Assembly: GCF_021190915.1 (NCBI RefSeq)
Contig: NZ_JAIOAP010000030.1
Span: 1-44,043, forward strand
DNA length: 44,043 nucleotides
Direction: 5' to 3'
Source of the DNA: Cohnella silvisoli
GTDB lineage: Bacteria; Bacillota; Bacilli; Paenibacillales; Paenibacillaceae
Below the pieces are notes generated by a model. It was not told the origin of the DNA and did no database searches. It saw only the letters and a list, made by a program, of their open reading frames with translations. Of the stretch, positions 35,223 through 42,449 are shown one piece after another. Within the stretch, counting starts at the first letter, position 1. The number at the start of each line of letters is the position of its first letter. Both the position numbers and the translations under genes were made by a program.

Positions 35223-36152
35223 ATGAGCAGAAGAAGTTCTGAGCTACTCCACCATTTAGTCAGAGCGGTTATCCTTACCGGATTTGCCGGTCTTATGTTT
35301 AATCTGATGGTTTCGGGTGATATGCTTCTGTATATCGCTCCGCATCTTATGATTTACGCCCAACTGGCGACCGCATTTCTGGTTATTGCGACGGGATTCC
35401 AATATTATATTGCCGTTGCATCGATGAAACGAAAAGTTGTAGTTTGCAATTGCGATCACGAACACGGACATAATCATAGTCACGATTCTGATCATAATGA
35501 CTCATCCCGTTCTAGTTGGCGAAGTTCTGCCGTATACGTCGTTTTTATAGTACCGCTCCTTTTCGGAGCCTTTCTGCCGAATGACGCCCTTGCCGGATCG
35601 CTGGCGCAGAAAAAGGGAATGAACCTCGGTAGAGCGGCAATGGTAGGAAAGCCTTCATCGGCCGATTTCGTTGAGATTGACGGGGATGAAGATCCGGCGC
35701 TGAAGGAACAATTCAAAACAAACGTCTATAACAAGGACTACGCCAAATTGGGCATGCTTCTGTATAAGCAGGACTTGATCGAGATGAAGGACGATTGGTT
35801 TATAGAGAAGCTTCAAGCGCTCAATACATTTGTTAACAACTTCCAAGGCAAGCAGATACGGATATCGGGGTTCGTCTACCGGGAAGAGGGACTTACGGGA
35901 ACGCAATTTATAATCGGAAGAATGGCGATGACCCACTGCATAGCGGATATTTCTCCTTATGGAATCATTGCCGAATCGCTTGATGCCGAGCAATATGCTA
36001 ATGACACATGGATTACCGTTACGGGAACGATCGGACAAGCGATTTACCACGAACAAACGGTTATTAAATTAAACATTGAGAGTATCGAGCCTGCATCGCC
36101 TGCGAAAATTCCTTACGTCTATCCGGATTGGAACTTTGCAGCAAAGCTCTAA
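35223..36152 (+). CDS. ycgQ: YcgQ-like TIGR03943-family membrane protein
   Basis: Protein of 309 residues with two N-terminal membrane segments (about 12-30 and 40-60), a cysteine/histidine-rich loop (about 76-96, CNCDHEHGHNHSHDSDHND), a third membrane segment (about 105-122) and a large soluble C-terminal domain (about 150-300). The domain has GRMAMTHCIADISPYG, where relatives usually have a CC pair before AD; here the first Cys is His. It normally pairs with the permease before it, 13 nt upstream. Together they suggest a two-part metal-linked transporter, but no substrate is proven. Confidence 0.85.
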   Translation: MSRRSSELLHHLVRAVILTGFAGLMFNLMVSGDMLLYIAPHLMIYAQLATAFLVIATGFQYYIAVASMKRKVVVCNCDHEHGHNHSHDSDHNDSSRSSWRSSAVYVVFIVPLLFGAFLPNDALAGSLAQKKGMNLGRAAMVGKPSSADFVEIDGDEDPALKEQFKTNVYNKDYAKLGMLLYKQDLIEMKDDWFIEKLQALNTFVNNFQGKQIRISGFVYREEGLTGTQFIIGRMAMTHCIADISPYGIIAESLDAEQYANDTWITVTGTIGQAIYHEQTVIKLNIESIEPASPAKIPYVYPDWNFAAKL

Positions 36153-36184
36153 CAAACTATTGCTTGTTCAAGGAGGTGTCGTCC

Positions 36185-37057
36185 ATGCTGCTTAATATCG
36201 GTAGCTTGATCATGATTGTGCTTGCCACGGGGTACTCCCTATTTATATTGCATAGACGGAAAGACCTTATGTCCACAAGAGCGGGAAAGTTCGATGCCAC
36301 GTTGCTTGCGGTAATAGCTGGTTTGGCAATGGGTATCGTAGCTGTGCAGACTCTCGAATACAATCAACCGCAGGCGATGGGAGTCGCTGTCCCTCTTGCT
36401 GCGGTTTTGGGTTATTTCGCCGGAAAGAGGTTCAGTCACCTATTCTCCATTCATTCTGCTCTTACCGGGTGCTTGAGTGCCTACGCCGGAATCGTGTTTG
36501 GAATGAGGTTTTTCGCATCCGATAATGTCGTTTTTGCGACTGATGTTGTATTCATTGTCTTTCTCTTCTTATTCTTGCGATCGGTAGAATGGCAGTCGAA
36601 TGTTGAGCATAACAAGAAAACTCAGGTGAAGAGGAAAAAGAAGCATTCTGATAAATCAGGTTACGCTACTGTTGTTATGTATGGGATTGGCACCGCGGCA
36701 TTGGCAACCGTTATCTGGTTGTGGGGAAATTCGGTTCCGATCGGACAGATTGGGCAACCGCAGTCGCAGCAATCCGAATACGATGAAGAGAATGACCTCC
36801 AAGTTGCCGTCATTGAGGTGAACGCAGCCGGATTCAGTCCTTTAAATACTAATTTCAACAAAGGCGGCATGATAAAGGCTGTTTTCCACGTTTCCTCTTA
36901 TGCCAAAGCGAACTTAACATTGGTGTCTGCCGATTTGAATGTTAACGCGCAGTTGAAGCAGGGGGATAACGTCTTTCTATTCAACAACCCACAGCCTGGA
37001 ACCTATAAGTTCATTGTCGGCGAAGAAACTTCCCTCTGCACTTTCACTGTAAAGTAA
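36185..37057 (+). CDS. Membrane protein with C-terminal cupredoxin-like domain
   Basis: Protein of 290 residues, not matched to a named family. Five or six membrane segments fill residues 1-140, then a very basic cytosolic stretch (VKRKKKH near 157), another membrane segment (about 164-184), an acidic linker (QSEYDEEND), and a beta-rich domain (about 205-290). The latter (VIEVNAAGFSPLNTNFNKGG and, near the end, PQPGTYKFIVGEETSLCTFTV) has the outline of a cupredoxin, but only one Cys and no clear Met or His ligand set. The start at 36185 follows AAGGAGGTG by 7 nt. It is the last gene of the four-gene cluster, overlapping none. Confidence 0.7.
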   Translation: MLLNIGSLIMIVLATGYSLFILHRRKDLMSTRAGKFDATLLAVIAGLAMGIVAVQTLEYNQPQAMGVAVPLAAVLGYFAGKRFSHLFSIHSALTGCLSAYAGIVFGMRFFASDNVVFATDVVFIVFLFLFLRSVEWQSNVEHNKKTQVKRKKKHSDKSGYATVVMYGIGTAALATVIWLWGNSVPIGQIGQPQSQQSEYDEENDLQVAVIEVNAAGFSPLNTNFNKGGMIKAVFHVSSYAKANLTLVSADLNVNAQLKQGDNVFLFNNPQPGTYKFIVGEETSLCTFTVK

Positions 37058-37070
37058 ACCATTATCCGGG

Positions 37071-37099
37071 TTGACACAGCACTTTTTTTCATCTATATT
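37071..37099 (+). promoter_or_regulatory. Promoter of the DAHP synthase gene
   Basis: TTGACA (37071-37076) and TATATT (37094-37099) are separated by 17 bp, a strong sigma-A-type promoter starting 13 nt after the previous gene ends. Confidence 0.8.
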
Positions 37100-37114
37100 T
37101 ACTTTAGTGCTTAA

Positions 37115-37146
37115 AAGCGTGTAAGCGTTTAAGCGTATACGCGTTA
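37115..37146 (+). repeat. Four 8-bp-phased repeats in the DAHP synthase leader
   Basis: AAGCGT begins at 37115, 37123 and 37131, and ACGCGT at 37139, each exactly 8 bp apart. The block lies just downstream of the presumed start of transcription and before the ribosome site, so it could be read as DNA operator or as RNA. Confidence 0.75.
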
Positions 37147-37169
37147 AATCAACCGGGAGCGTGAATGTC

Positions 37170-38231
37170 ATGATCGTTATTACTTCCCCGCACATTGCGG
37201 AAGAACGCATTGCCGAAATCGTCCGCCATATTGAACAAACCGGCGTGCAAGCGCACGTTTCTCGCGGTACTGACCGCACCGTCATCGGAATCATCGGCAA
37301 AGCGGAGCCGTCGTTGGCGGAACATATCCGTTCTATGCAAGGCGTAGAGAACGTGATCAAGATTTCCAAGTCTTATAAGCTGGCAAGCCGCGATTTTCAC
37401 CCTGACGATACGATCATCGAAGTGAAAGGCGTAAAGATCGGCGGAGACAACCTGGTTGTCATGGGTGGACCTTGCGCGGTGGAAACGCCTGAGCAAATCC
37501 ACGAAATTGCTCGTCTAGTTAAAGCCGCAGGCGGACAGGTATTGCGAGGCGGCGCGTTTAAGCCTCGTACCGGTCCTTACAGCTTCCAAGGCATAGGCGT
37601 CGAAGGATTGAAGTGGATGAAGGATGCGGGCGACAAATACGGCTTGCTGACGATTACGGAAGTCATGGCGCCTGAGTTCGTCGATGTATGCGCCGAATAT
37701 GCGGACATCATGCAAGTCGGTACTCGGAACATGCAGAACTTCGATCTATTGCGCAAGCTGGGTACGATCAAGAATCCGGTACTCCTGAAACGGGGATTCA
37801 GCGCCACTTATGACGAATGGCTGAATGCGGCCGAATACATTTTGGCGGGCGGCAATCCTAACGTAATGTTGTGCGAGCGCGGTATCCGTACGTTTGAAAC
37901 CTACACGCGCAATACGTTCGACTTAACCGCTATTCCCGTCATCCAAGGATTGTCCCATCTTCCCGTCATTGCGGATCCGAGCCATGCGACAGGACGTCGC
38001 GAGCTAGTCGAGACGATGACTAAAGCGTCTTTAGCCGCTGGGGCAAACGGTTTGATCATTGAGATGCATACCGATCCGGACAATTCGGCGACCGGAGATG
38101 GCGTTCAATCGCTATTCCCAGATCAGTTCGCCAAATTGCTCAAGGAATTGGAGCAGCTCGCTCCGCTTCTCGGCAAGAAGTTCGATACGCAGAAGGATCC
38201 GGCGGAAGCATTCGCGACGTGGGTTAAATAA
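37170..38231 (+). CDS. aroF: 3-deoxy-7-phosphoheptulonate (DAHP) synthase, type I-beta
   Basis: Enzyme of 353 residues that joins phosphoenolpyruvate and erythrose 4-phosphate, the entry to aromatic amino-acid synthesis. The N-terminal ferredoxin-like domain (1-70) is the regulatory part found in Thermotoga-type DAHP synthases. The barrel carries GGPCAVET, RGGAFKPRTGPYSFQG, LLKRG and DPSHATGRR, holding the metal and substrate residues. The ATG at 37170 is 10 nt from GGGAG (37155-37159); a GTG at 37161 is only 1 nt away and less likely. It is a single-gene unit; no chorismate mutase fusion is present. Confidence 0.94.
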   Translation: MIVITSPHIAEERIAEIVRHIEQTGVQAHVSRGTDRTVIGIIGKAEPSLAEHIRSMQGVENVIKISKSYKLASRDFHPDDTIIEVKGVKIGGDNLVVMGGPCAVETPEQIHEIARLVKAAGGQVLRGGAFKPRTGPYSFQGIGVEGLKWMKDAGDKYGLLTITEVMAPEFVDVCAEYADIMQVGTRNMQNFDLLRKLGTIKNPVLLKRGFSATYDEWLNAAEYILAGGNPNVMLCERGIRTFETYTRNTFDLTAIPVIQGLSHLPVIADPSHATGRRELVETMTKASLAAGANGLIIEMHTDPDNSATGDGVQSLFPDQFAKLLKELEQLAPLLGKKFDTQKDPAEAFATWVK

Positions 38232-38262
38232 TCTGGAGTAATTGCTGGATAGGGTAATCGCG

Positions 38263-38291
38263 TTGACACCATTAGCTTTCCGCGCTACAAT
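38263..38291 (+). promoter_or_regulatory. glpP-glpK promoter
   Basis: TTGACA (38263-38268) and TACAAT (38286-38291) are 17 bp apart, just before the antiterminator leader. Confidence 0.8.
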
Positions 38292-38299
38292 CATAACAA

Positions 38300-38380
38300 G
38301 TTAATATTTCGTGATGGAGAACAAGGAGAATCACATCGATTGCTATCGGTATACCGACTGGCAATGGTGTGATTCTTTTT
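38300..38380 (+). promoter_or_regulatory. GlpP-type antiterminator leader before glpP
   Basis: The leader carries AGTTAAT (38299-38305) and TGGAGAACAAGGAGA (38315-38329), then a terminator pairing AGAATCACATCGATTGC (5' strand, from 38329) with GCAATGGTGTGATTCT (38361-38375) and TTTTTTT. The first two elements recur before glpD at 40500. GlpP bound to glycerol 3-phosphate is expected to let transcription pass. Confidence 0.82.
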
Positions 38381-38396
38381 TTGGAGGTAAAAAAGA

Positions 38397-38954
38397 ATGC
38401 CATTCCATAATCAACAAATATTGCCGGCAGTTCGCAAAATGAAAGATCTCGAGAAACTCATCTCGTCCTCCTATGAATATTTGGTGTTATTGGACAGTCA
38501 TGTCAGCCAACTGAAGAGCATCGTCGACTTGGCGAAAGCTCATCACAAGAAAATGCTGCTTCATGCGGATTTAATCGAAGGTTTGAAAAACGACGAATAT
38601 GCGGCTGAGTTTCTATGTCAAATGATCGGGCCGGCCGGCTTGATCTCCACTAGAGCCAATGTCATTATAAAAACGAAGCAAAACGGGCTGTTAGCCATTC
38701 AACGTCTGTTTCTGCTGGACACGAACGCATTGGAGAAAAGCTATACGCTGCTTGAACGCACGAAGCCGGATTACATTGAAGTGCTGCCAGGCGTTATGCC
38801 GCATATTATCCGTGAAGTTCATGAGAGGACCGGAATTTCAATATTCGCGGGCGGTTTGATCCGTACGGTTCAGGACGTCGAAAATGCGGTTGCGGCTGGA
38901 GCTACGGCTGTTACGACATCGAGATCGGAACTGTGGAAGCATTACGCGCCTTGA
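38397..38954 (+). CDS. glpP: Glycerol-3-phosphate responsive antiterminator
   Basis: RNA-binding regulator of 185 residues, close to B. subtilis GlpP in length. Family segments: LLDSHVSQLKSIVDLAK, HADLIEGLKNDEYAAEF, GLISTRANVIIKTK and, near the end, FAGGLIRTVQDVENAVAAGA, a phosphate-binding loop of a TIM-barrel-like fold. It lets transcription through terminators before glp genes when glycerol 3-phosphate is present. GGAGG lies 9 nt upstream. Here it is the first gene of a glpP-glpK unit behind the same kind of leader it controls, so positive autoregulation is likely. Confidence 0.93.
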   Translation: MPFHNQQILPAVRKMKDLEKLISSSYEYLVLLDSHVSQLKSIVDLAKAHHKKMLLHADLIEGLKNDEYAAEFLCQMIGPAGLISTRANVIIKTKQNGLLAIQRLFLLDTNALEKSYTLLERTKPDYIEVLPGVMPHIIREVHERTGISIFAGGLIRTVQDVENAVAAGATAVTTSRSELWKHYAP

Positions 38955-38979
38955 ATTTCGTATTCGGAAGGAGTAATAC

Positions 38980-40473
38980 ATGAAGGAATCCTATATCTTA
39001 TCGTTGGATCAAGGCACGACGAGCACGCGGGCAATCGTATTCGATCGCCAGGGGCATTCGGTTGCGATACACCAGAAGCCAATACGGCAAATTTATCCGA
39101 AACCGGGATGGGTGGAGCACGATCCTGTGGAAATATGGGAATCGGCTCGTGAGTGCATAGATGGCGTTCTATTATCGGCTGGCATTGAAGCGACCCAGAT
39201 CGAGGCTATCGGAATTACGAACCAAAGGGAAACGGCGGTTATATGGGACAAACATACGGGCGAACCGATTCACAATGCGGTCGTTTGGCAGTCCCGGCAA
39301 ACGGCGGATATTTGCGACAAGCTGAAGCTCGAAGGACATGAAGATGTTATTCGCGAGCGCACGGGATTACGGATAGATCCTTATTTTTCCGGAACGAAGG
39401 TCACTTGGCTATTGGATCATGTGGCGGGGGCGAGAGAACGCGCGAGTAAAGGCGAATTGCTCTTCGGAACGATCGATACATGGCTGATCTGGAATTTGTC
39501 CGGAGGGCTTGTTCATGTTACAGATTATTCCAATGCCTCCCGAACGTTAATGTACAACATATTCGAACGAAGATGGGATAGTACCTTGCTGGGATTGCTT
39601 GACGTACCTGCTGCGTTATTGCCCGAAGTCCGTTCGTCTTCCGAAGTTTACGGTCATACGGATCCTTCATGCTGCGGAGGAGTGGCCGTACCGATCGCAG
39701 GAGCGGCGGGAGATCAACAGGCGGCTTTGTTCGGGCAGCAATGCTTTGAACCGGGCATGGCCAAAAACACATACGGCACGGGATGTTTCATGCTCATGAA
39801 TACCGGCAGCGAAGCGGTCCGCTCCAAACATGGGCTGCTTACGACAATCGCATGGGGCGTGGACGGAGAAATCGAATACGCGCTGGAAGGCAGCGTCTTT
39901 GTTGCAGGATCCGCGATCCAGTGGCTGAGAGACGGGCTTGAGATCATCGAAACGGCTGCCGAGAGCGAAACATTCGCCGCGCAGATCGATTCGACCGACG
40001 GCGTTTACGTGGTGCCCGCATTCGTTGGATTAGGGACTCCTTATTGGGATAGCGACGTAAGAGGAGCGGTATTCGGACTGACGCGGGGGACAGGGAAAGC
40101 GCATCTAATACGTGCGACCCTAGAGTCGATCGCATATCAGACAAAAGACGTAGCGGAGGTTATGGTAGAAGATTCGGGCATTAACATCACTAAGCTGCGA
40201 GTGGACGGCGGAGCCGTAAGAAATGATTTTCTCATGCAATTCCAAAGCGATATGCTCGGAGTGCCGGTCGAACGTCCGACGCTGGAGGAAACGACAGCGC
40301 TTGGAGCCGCTTATTTGGCGGGACTGGCCGTTGGATACTGGAAAGATAAGCAGGATCTTGGCGGACAGGCGAAGGTGGAGAAGCGCTTTGAACCGACGAT
40401 GGACGAAGAGCGCCGAAGCGAATTGGTCAAAGGTTGGAAAAAGGCCGTTATTGCTGCAGCAGCTTTCAAATAA
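38980..40473 (+). CDS. glpK: Glycerol kinase
   Basis: FGGY-family kinase of 497 residues that makes glycerol 3-phosphate. Landmarks are SLDQGTTSTRAIVFD (ATP site), NQRETAVIWD, the W and D of substrate binding in WLIWNLSGG, GAAGDQQAALFGQ and GALGAAYLAG-like TALGAAYLAGLA. The loop that in Firmicutes carries the HPr-phosphorylated histidine (YHFYG or YHFFG) here reads SCCGG (230-234), so PTS activation by that route appears lost. It starts 25 nt after glpP. No glpF permease gene is in the cluster. Confidence 0.96.
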   Translation: MKESYILSLDQGTTSTRAIVFDRQGHSVAIHQKPIRQIYPKPGWVEHDPVEIWESARECIDGVLLSAGIEATQIEAIGITNQRETAVIWDKHTGEPIHNAVVWQSRQTADICDKLKLEGHEDVIRERTGLRIDPYFSGTKVTWLLDHVAGARERASKGELLFGTIDTWLIWNLSGGLVHVTDYSNASRTLMYNIFERRWDSTLLGLLDVPAALLPEVRSSSEVYGHTDPSCCGGVAVPIAGAAGDQQAALFGQQCFEPGMAKNTYGTGCFMLMNTGSEAVRSKHGLLTTIAWGVDGEIEYALEGSVFVAGSAIQWLRDGLEIIETAAESETFAAQIDSTDGVYVVPAFVGLGTPYWDSDVRGAVFGLTRGTGKAHLIRATLESIAYQTKDVAEVMVEDSGINITKLRVDGGAVRNDFLMQFQSDMLGVPVERPTLEETTALGAAYLAGLAVGYWKDKQDLGGQAKVEKRFEPTMDEERRSELVKGWKKAVIAAAAFK

Positions 40474-40499
40474 GGCACTTATGGCGTATAATACACATA

Positions 40500-40585
40500 T
40501 AAGTTAATAGTTAGGTTGGAGAACGGGAGACAACCACGACTGCTCTTGCGGCATTTTGCCGAGGAGCTAGTTCGTGGTTTTTTTT
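40500..40585 (+). promoter_or_regulatory. GlpP-type antiterminator leader before glpD
   Basis: The leader repeats the elements seen before glpP: AAGTTAATAG (40501-40510) and TTGGAGAACGGGAGA (40516-40530). A terminator follows, AACCACGA (40532-40539) with TCGTGGTT (40572-40579), an inner stem, and eight T. A -10 TATAAT lies at 40487-40492 with a weak -35 (TTTCAA, 40464-40469) inside the glpK 3' end. Confidence 0.85.
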
Positions 40586-40606
40586 GATTCGAAGGAGGAG
40601 TTTACG

Positions 40607-42268
40607 ATGAACACACTTTTCTCAGCTAGCAGCAGAACCGAAAGATTGCAGAGTATGGCGGAGCAAACATTCGACTTGATCGTAATCGGAGGAGGGATTA
40701 CCGGAGCGGGTATTGCTCTGGATGCCCAAACACGTGGAATGAAGACGGCGCTTGTGGAAATGCAGGATTTTGCTTCGGGAACGTCCAGCCGCTCGACGAA
40801 ATTGGTGCATGGCGGATTACGATATTTGAAACAGCTCGAAATCGGAGTCGTCGCGGAAGTCGGCAAAGAACGGGCGATCGTCTACGAGAACGGTCCCCAT
40901 ATTACAACGCCTGTCCGTATGCTGCTCCCCATCTATAAGGCAGGGACGTTCGGCAGGTTCAGCAGCTCGATCGGGCTGGCGGTTTACGATTTCCTTGCAG
41001 GCGTGAAGAAGGATGAGCGCCGTAAAATGCTAAGCAGGGAGGATACGGTTCGCAAAGAGCCGCTTCTAAAAAAAGACGGTTTGCTTGGCGGCGGCTATTA
41101 TGTGGAATACCGCACCGACGACGCGCGTTTGACCATTGAAGTCATGAAGAAAGCGGCGGAGAAAGGCGCGCTTGCCGTGAATTACACGAAAGTAACGAGT
41201 TTTATTTATAAAGAAGGTCAAATCGCAGGGGTCACAGTCGAAGACCAAGTAAGTGGTCAAGAGTATCGGATTCATGCGAAGGCCGTCGTGAACGCCGCCG
41301 GCCCTTGGGTCGATACGCTTCGCGAGATGGACGGCTCCAAAAAAGGTAAAACCCTCCACTTGACCAAGGGCGTGCATTTGGTTTTCGACGGCGCTCGGTT
41401 CCCGCTGCATCAAGCGGTATACTTCGATACGCCGGACGGCCGAATGGTATTCGCCATTCCTCGAGACGGTAAAACTTACGTAGGAACGACGGACACGAAT
41501 TATAACGCGGATAAAGCAAGCCCACGGATGACGGAGGAAGATCGGCGATATTTGCTGGACGCGGTGAACCCGATGTTTCCCGATGTGCGTCTGACTGCCG
41601 AGGATGTCGAGTCCAGTTGGGCCGGCCTGCGCCCGCTTATCCATGAGGAAGGCAAAAAGCCTTCGGAAATTTCCCGGAAGGATGAAATATTCCATTCAGA
41701 GACTGGGCTTATTTCCATAGGTGGAGGAAAGCTGACAGGTTATCGTAAAATGGCGGAAACGGTCGTGGATCGCGTGGCAAATGTTCTTGGCGGTGAAGGG
41801 TTGAAATTCGGGGCGTGCCTGACCCGGAACATGCCTCTTTCAGGCGGGGATGTTGGCGGTTCCGCATCATTCGCCGCCTTTATCGATCGCAGCGCTGTTG
41901 AAGGACGGCGTGCTGGCTTGCCGGAATCGGTTGCGGTTGAACTGGCGCGCAAATATGGCGCGAACGCCCCGCATATCTATGAAGCGGCTGCGCGTTCTAT
42001 GGAAGCGACTAAGTTAAATGAAATGCCCATAGAATTATATGCGGAGCTCATATTCGCCATGGAGGAAGAAATGACGGTAACGCCTTCGGATTTTTTCGTT
42101 CGCCGCACGGGTATGCTGTTTTTTGACATTAGCGGGGTTCGGGATTGGAAGGATGAGGTAATAAGCGTCATGGCTGAAAAATTAAATTGGACCGCAGAAA
42201 TCCGGGAACGTTACGAGGCGGAGCTGGATTCCGAAATTGCTGCCGCTACAATCCCTTATAGGGGATAA
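40607..42268 (+). CDS. glpD: Aerobic glycerol-3-phosphate dehydrogenase (FAD)
   Basis: Flavoprotein of 553 residues, near the 555 of B. subtilis GlpD. The FAD-binding motif is IVIGGGITGAGIALDA-like near residues 26-41, followed by FASGTSSRSTKLVHGGLRYL, and VVNAAGPWVD near 238. It oxidises glycerol 3-phosphate to dihydroxyacetone phosphate and passes electrons to menaquinone at the membrane. The ATG at 40607 follows GGAGGAG; a frame from 40574 begins inside the leader terminator and is not used. It has its own GlpP leader, separate from glpPK. Confidence 0.97.
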   Translation: MNTLFSASSRTERLQSMAEQTFDLIVIGGGITGAGIALDAQTRGMKTALVEMQDFASGTSSRSTKLVHGGLRYLKQLEIGVVAEVGKERAIVYENGPHITTPVRMLLPIYKAGTFGRFSSSIGLAVYDFLAGVKKDERRKMLSREDTVRKEPLLKKDGLLGGGYYVEYRTDDARLTIEVMKKAAEKGALAVNYTKVTSFIYKEGQIAGVTVEDQVSGQEYRIHAKAVVNAAGPWVDTLREMDGSKKGKTLHLTKGVHLVFDGARFPLHQAVYFDTPDGRMVFAIPRDGKTYVGTTDTNYNADKASPRMTEEDRRYLLDAVNPMFPDVRLTAEDVESSWAGLRPLIHEEGKKPSEISRKDEIFHSETGLISIGGGKLTGYRKMAETVVDRVANVLGGEGLKFGACLTRNMPLSGGDVGGSASFAAFIDRSAVEGRRAGLPESVAVELARKYGANAPHIYEAAARSMEATKLNEMPIELYAELIFAMEEEMTVTPSDFFVRRTGMLFFDISGVRDWKDEVISVMAEKLNWTAEIRERYEAELDSEIAAATIPYRG

Positions 42269-42296
42269 AACCTATTTATGAATTTTTCATGAAGAG

Positions 42297-42313
42297 TGTA
42301 AGCAATGCTCACA
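42297..42313. promoter_or_regulatory. TnrA/GlnR-type operator upstream of glnA
   Basis: TGTAAGCAATGCTCACA fits TGTNA-N7-TNACA exactly. It is centred about 72 bp before the presumed glnA transcription start, upstream of the -35, a position that would suit regulation other than simple blocking of polymerase. Confidence 0.68.
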
Positions 42314-42341
42314 CACCCACAAAAAATACCTGACATATCTA

Positions 42342-42370
42342 TTGACGCTCCTATACGGTAGTTTTATAAT
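42342..42370 (+). promoter_or_regulatory. glnA promoter
   Basis: TTGACG (42342-42347) and TATAAT (42365-42370) are 17 bp apart, about 80 nt before the glnA start. Confidence 0.82.
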
Positions 42371-42449
42371 AATTTCATAAGTTCGGTGAAAAGTTGAACA
42401 ATCGATCGGTTTCACACACTTAATGTTCGGAAATGGGGAGGAAATTCAA

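Noticed and set aside
40574..40606. GTG start extending glpD upstream
   Set aside because: It would begin inside the antiterminator hairpin; the ATG at 40607 has the ribosome site and gives the expected length.
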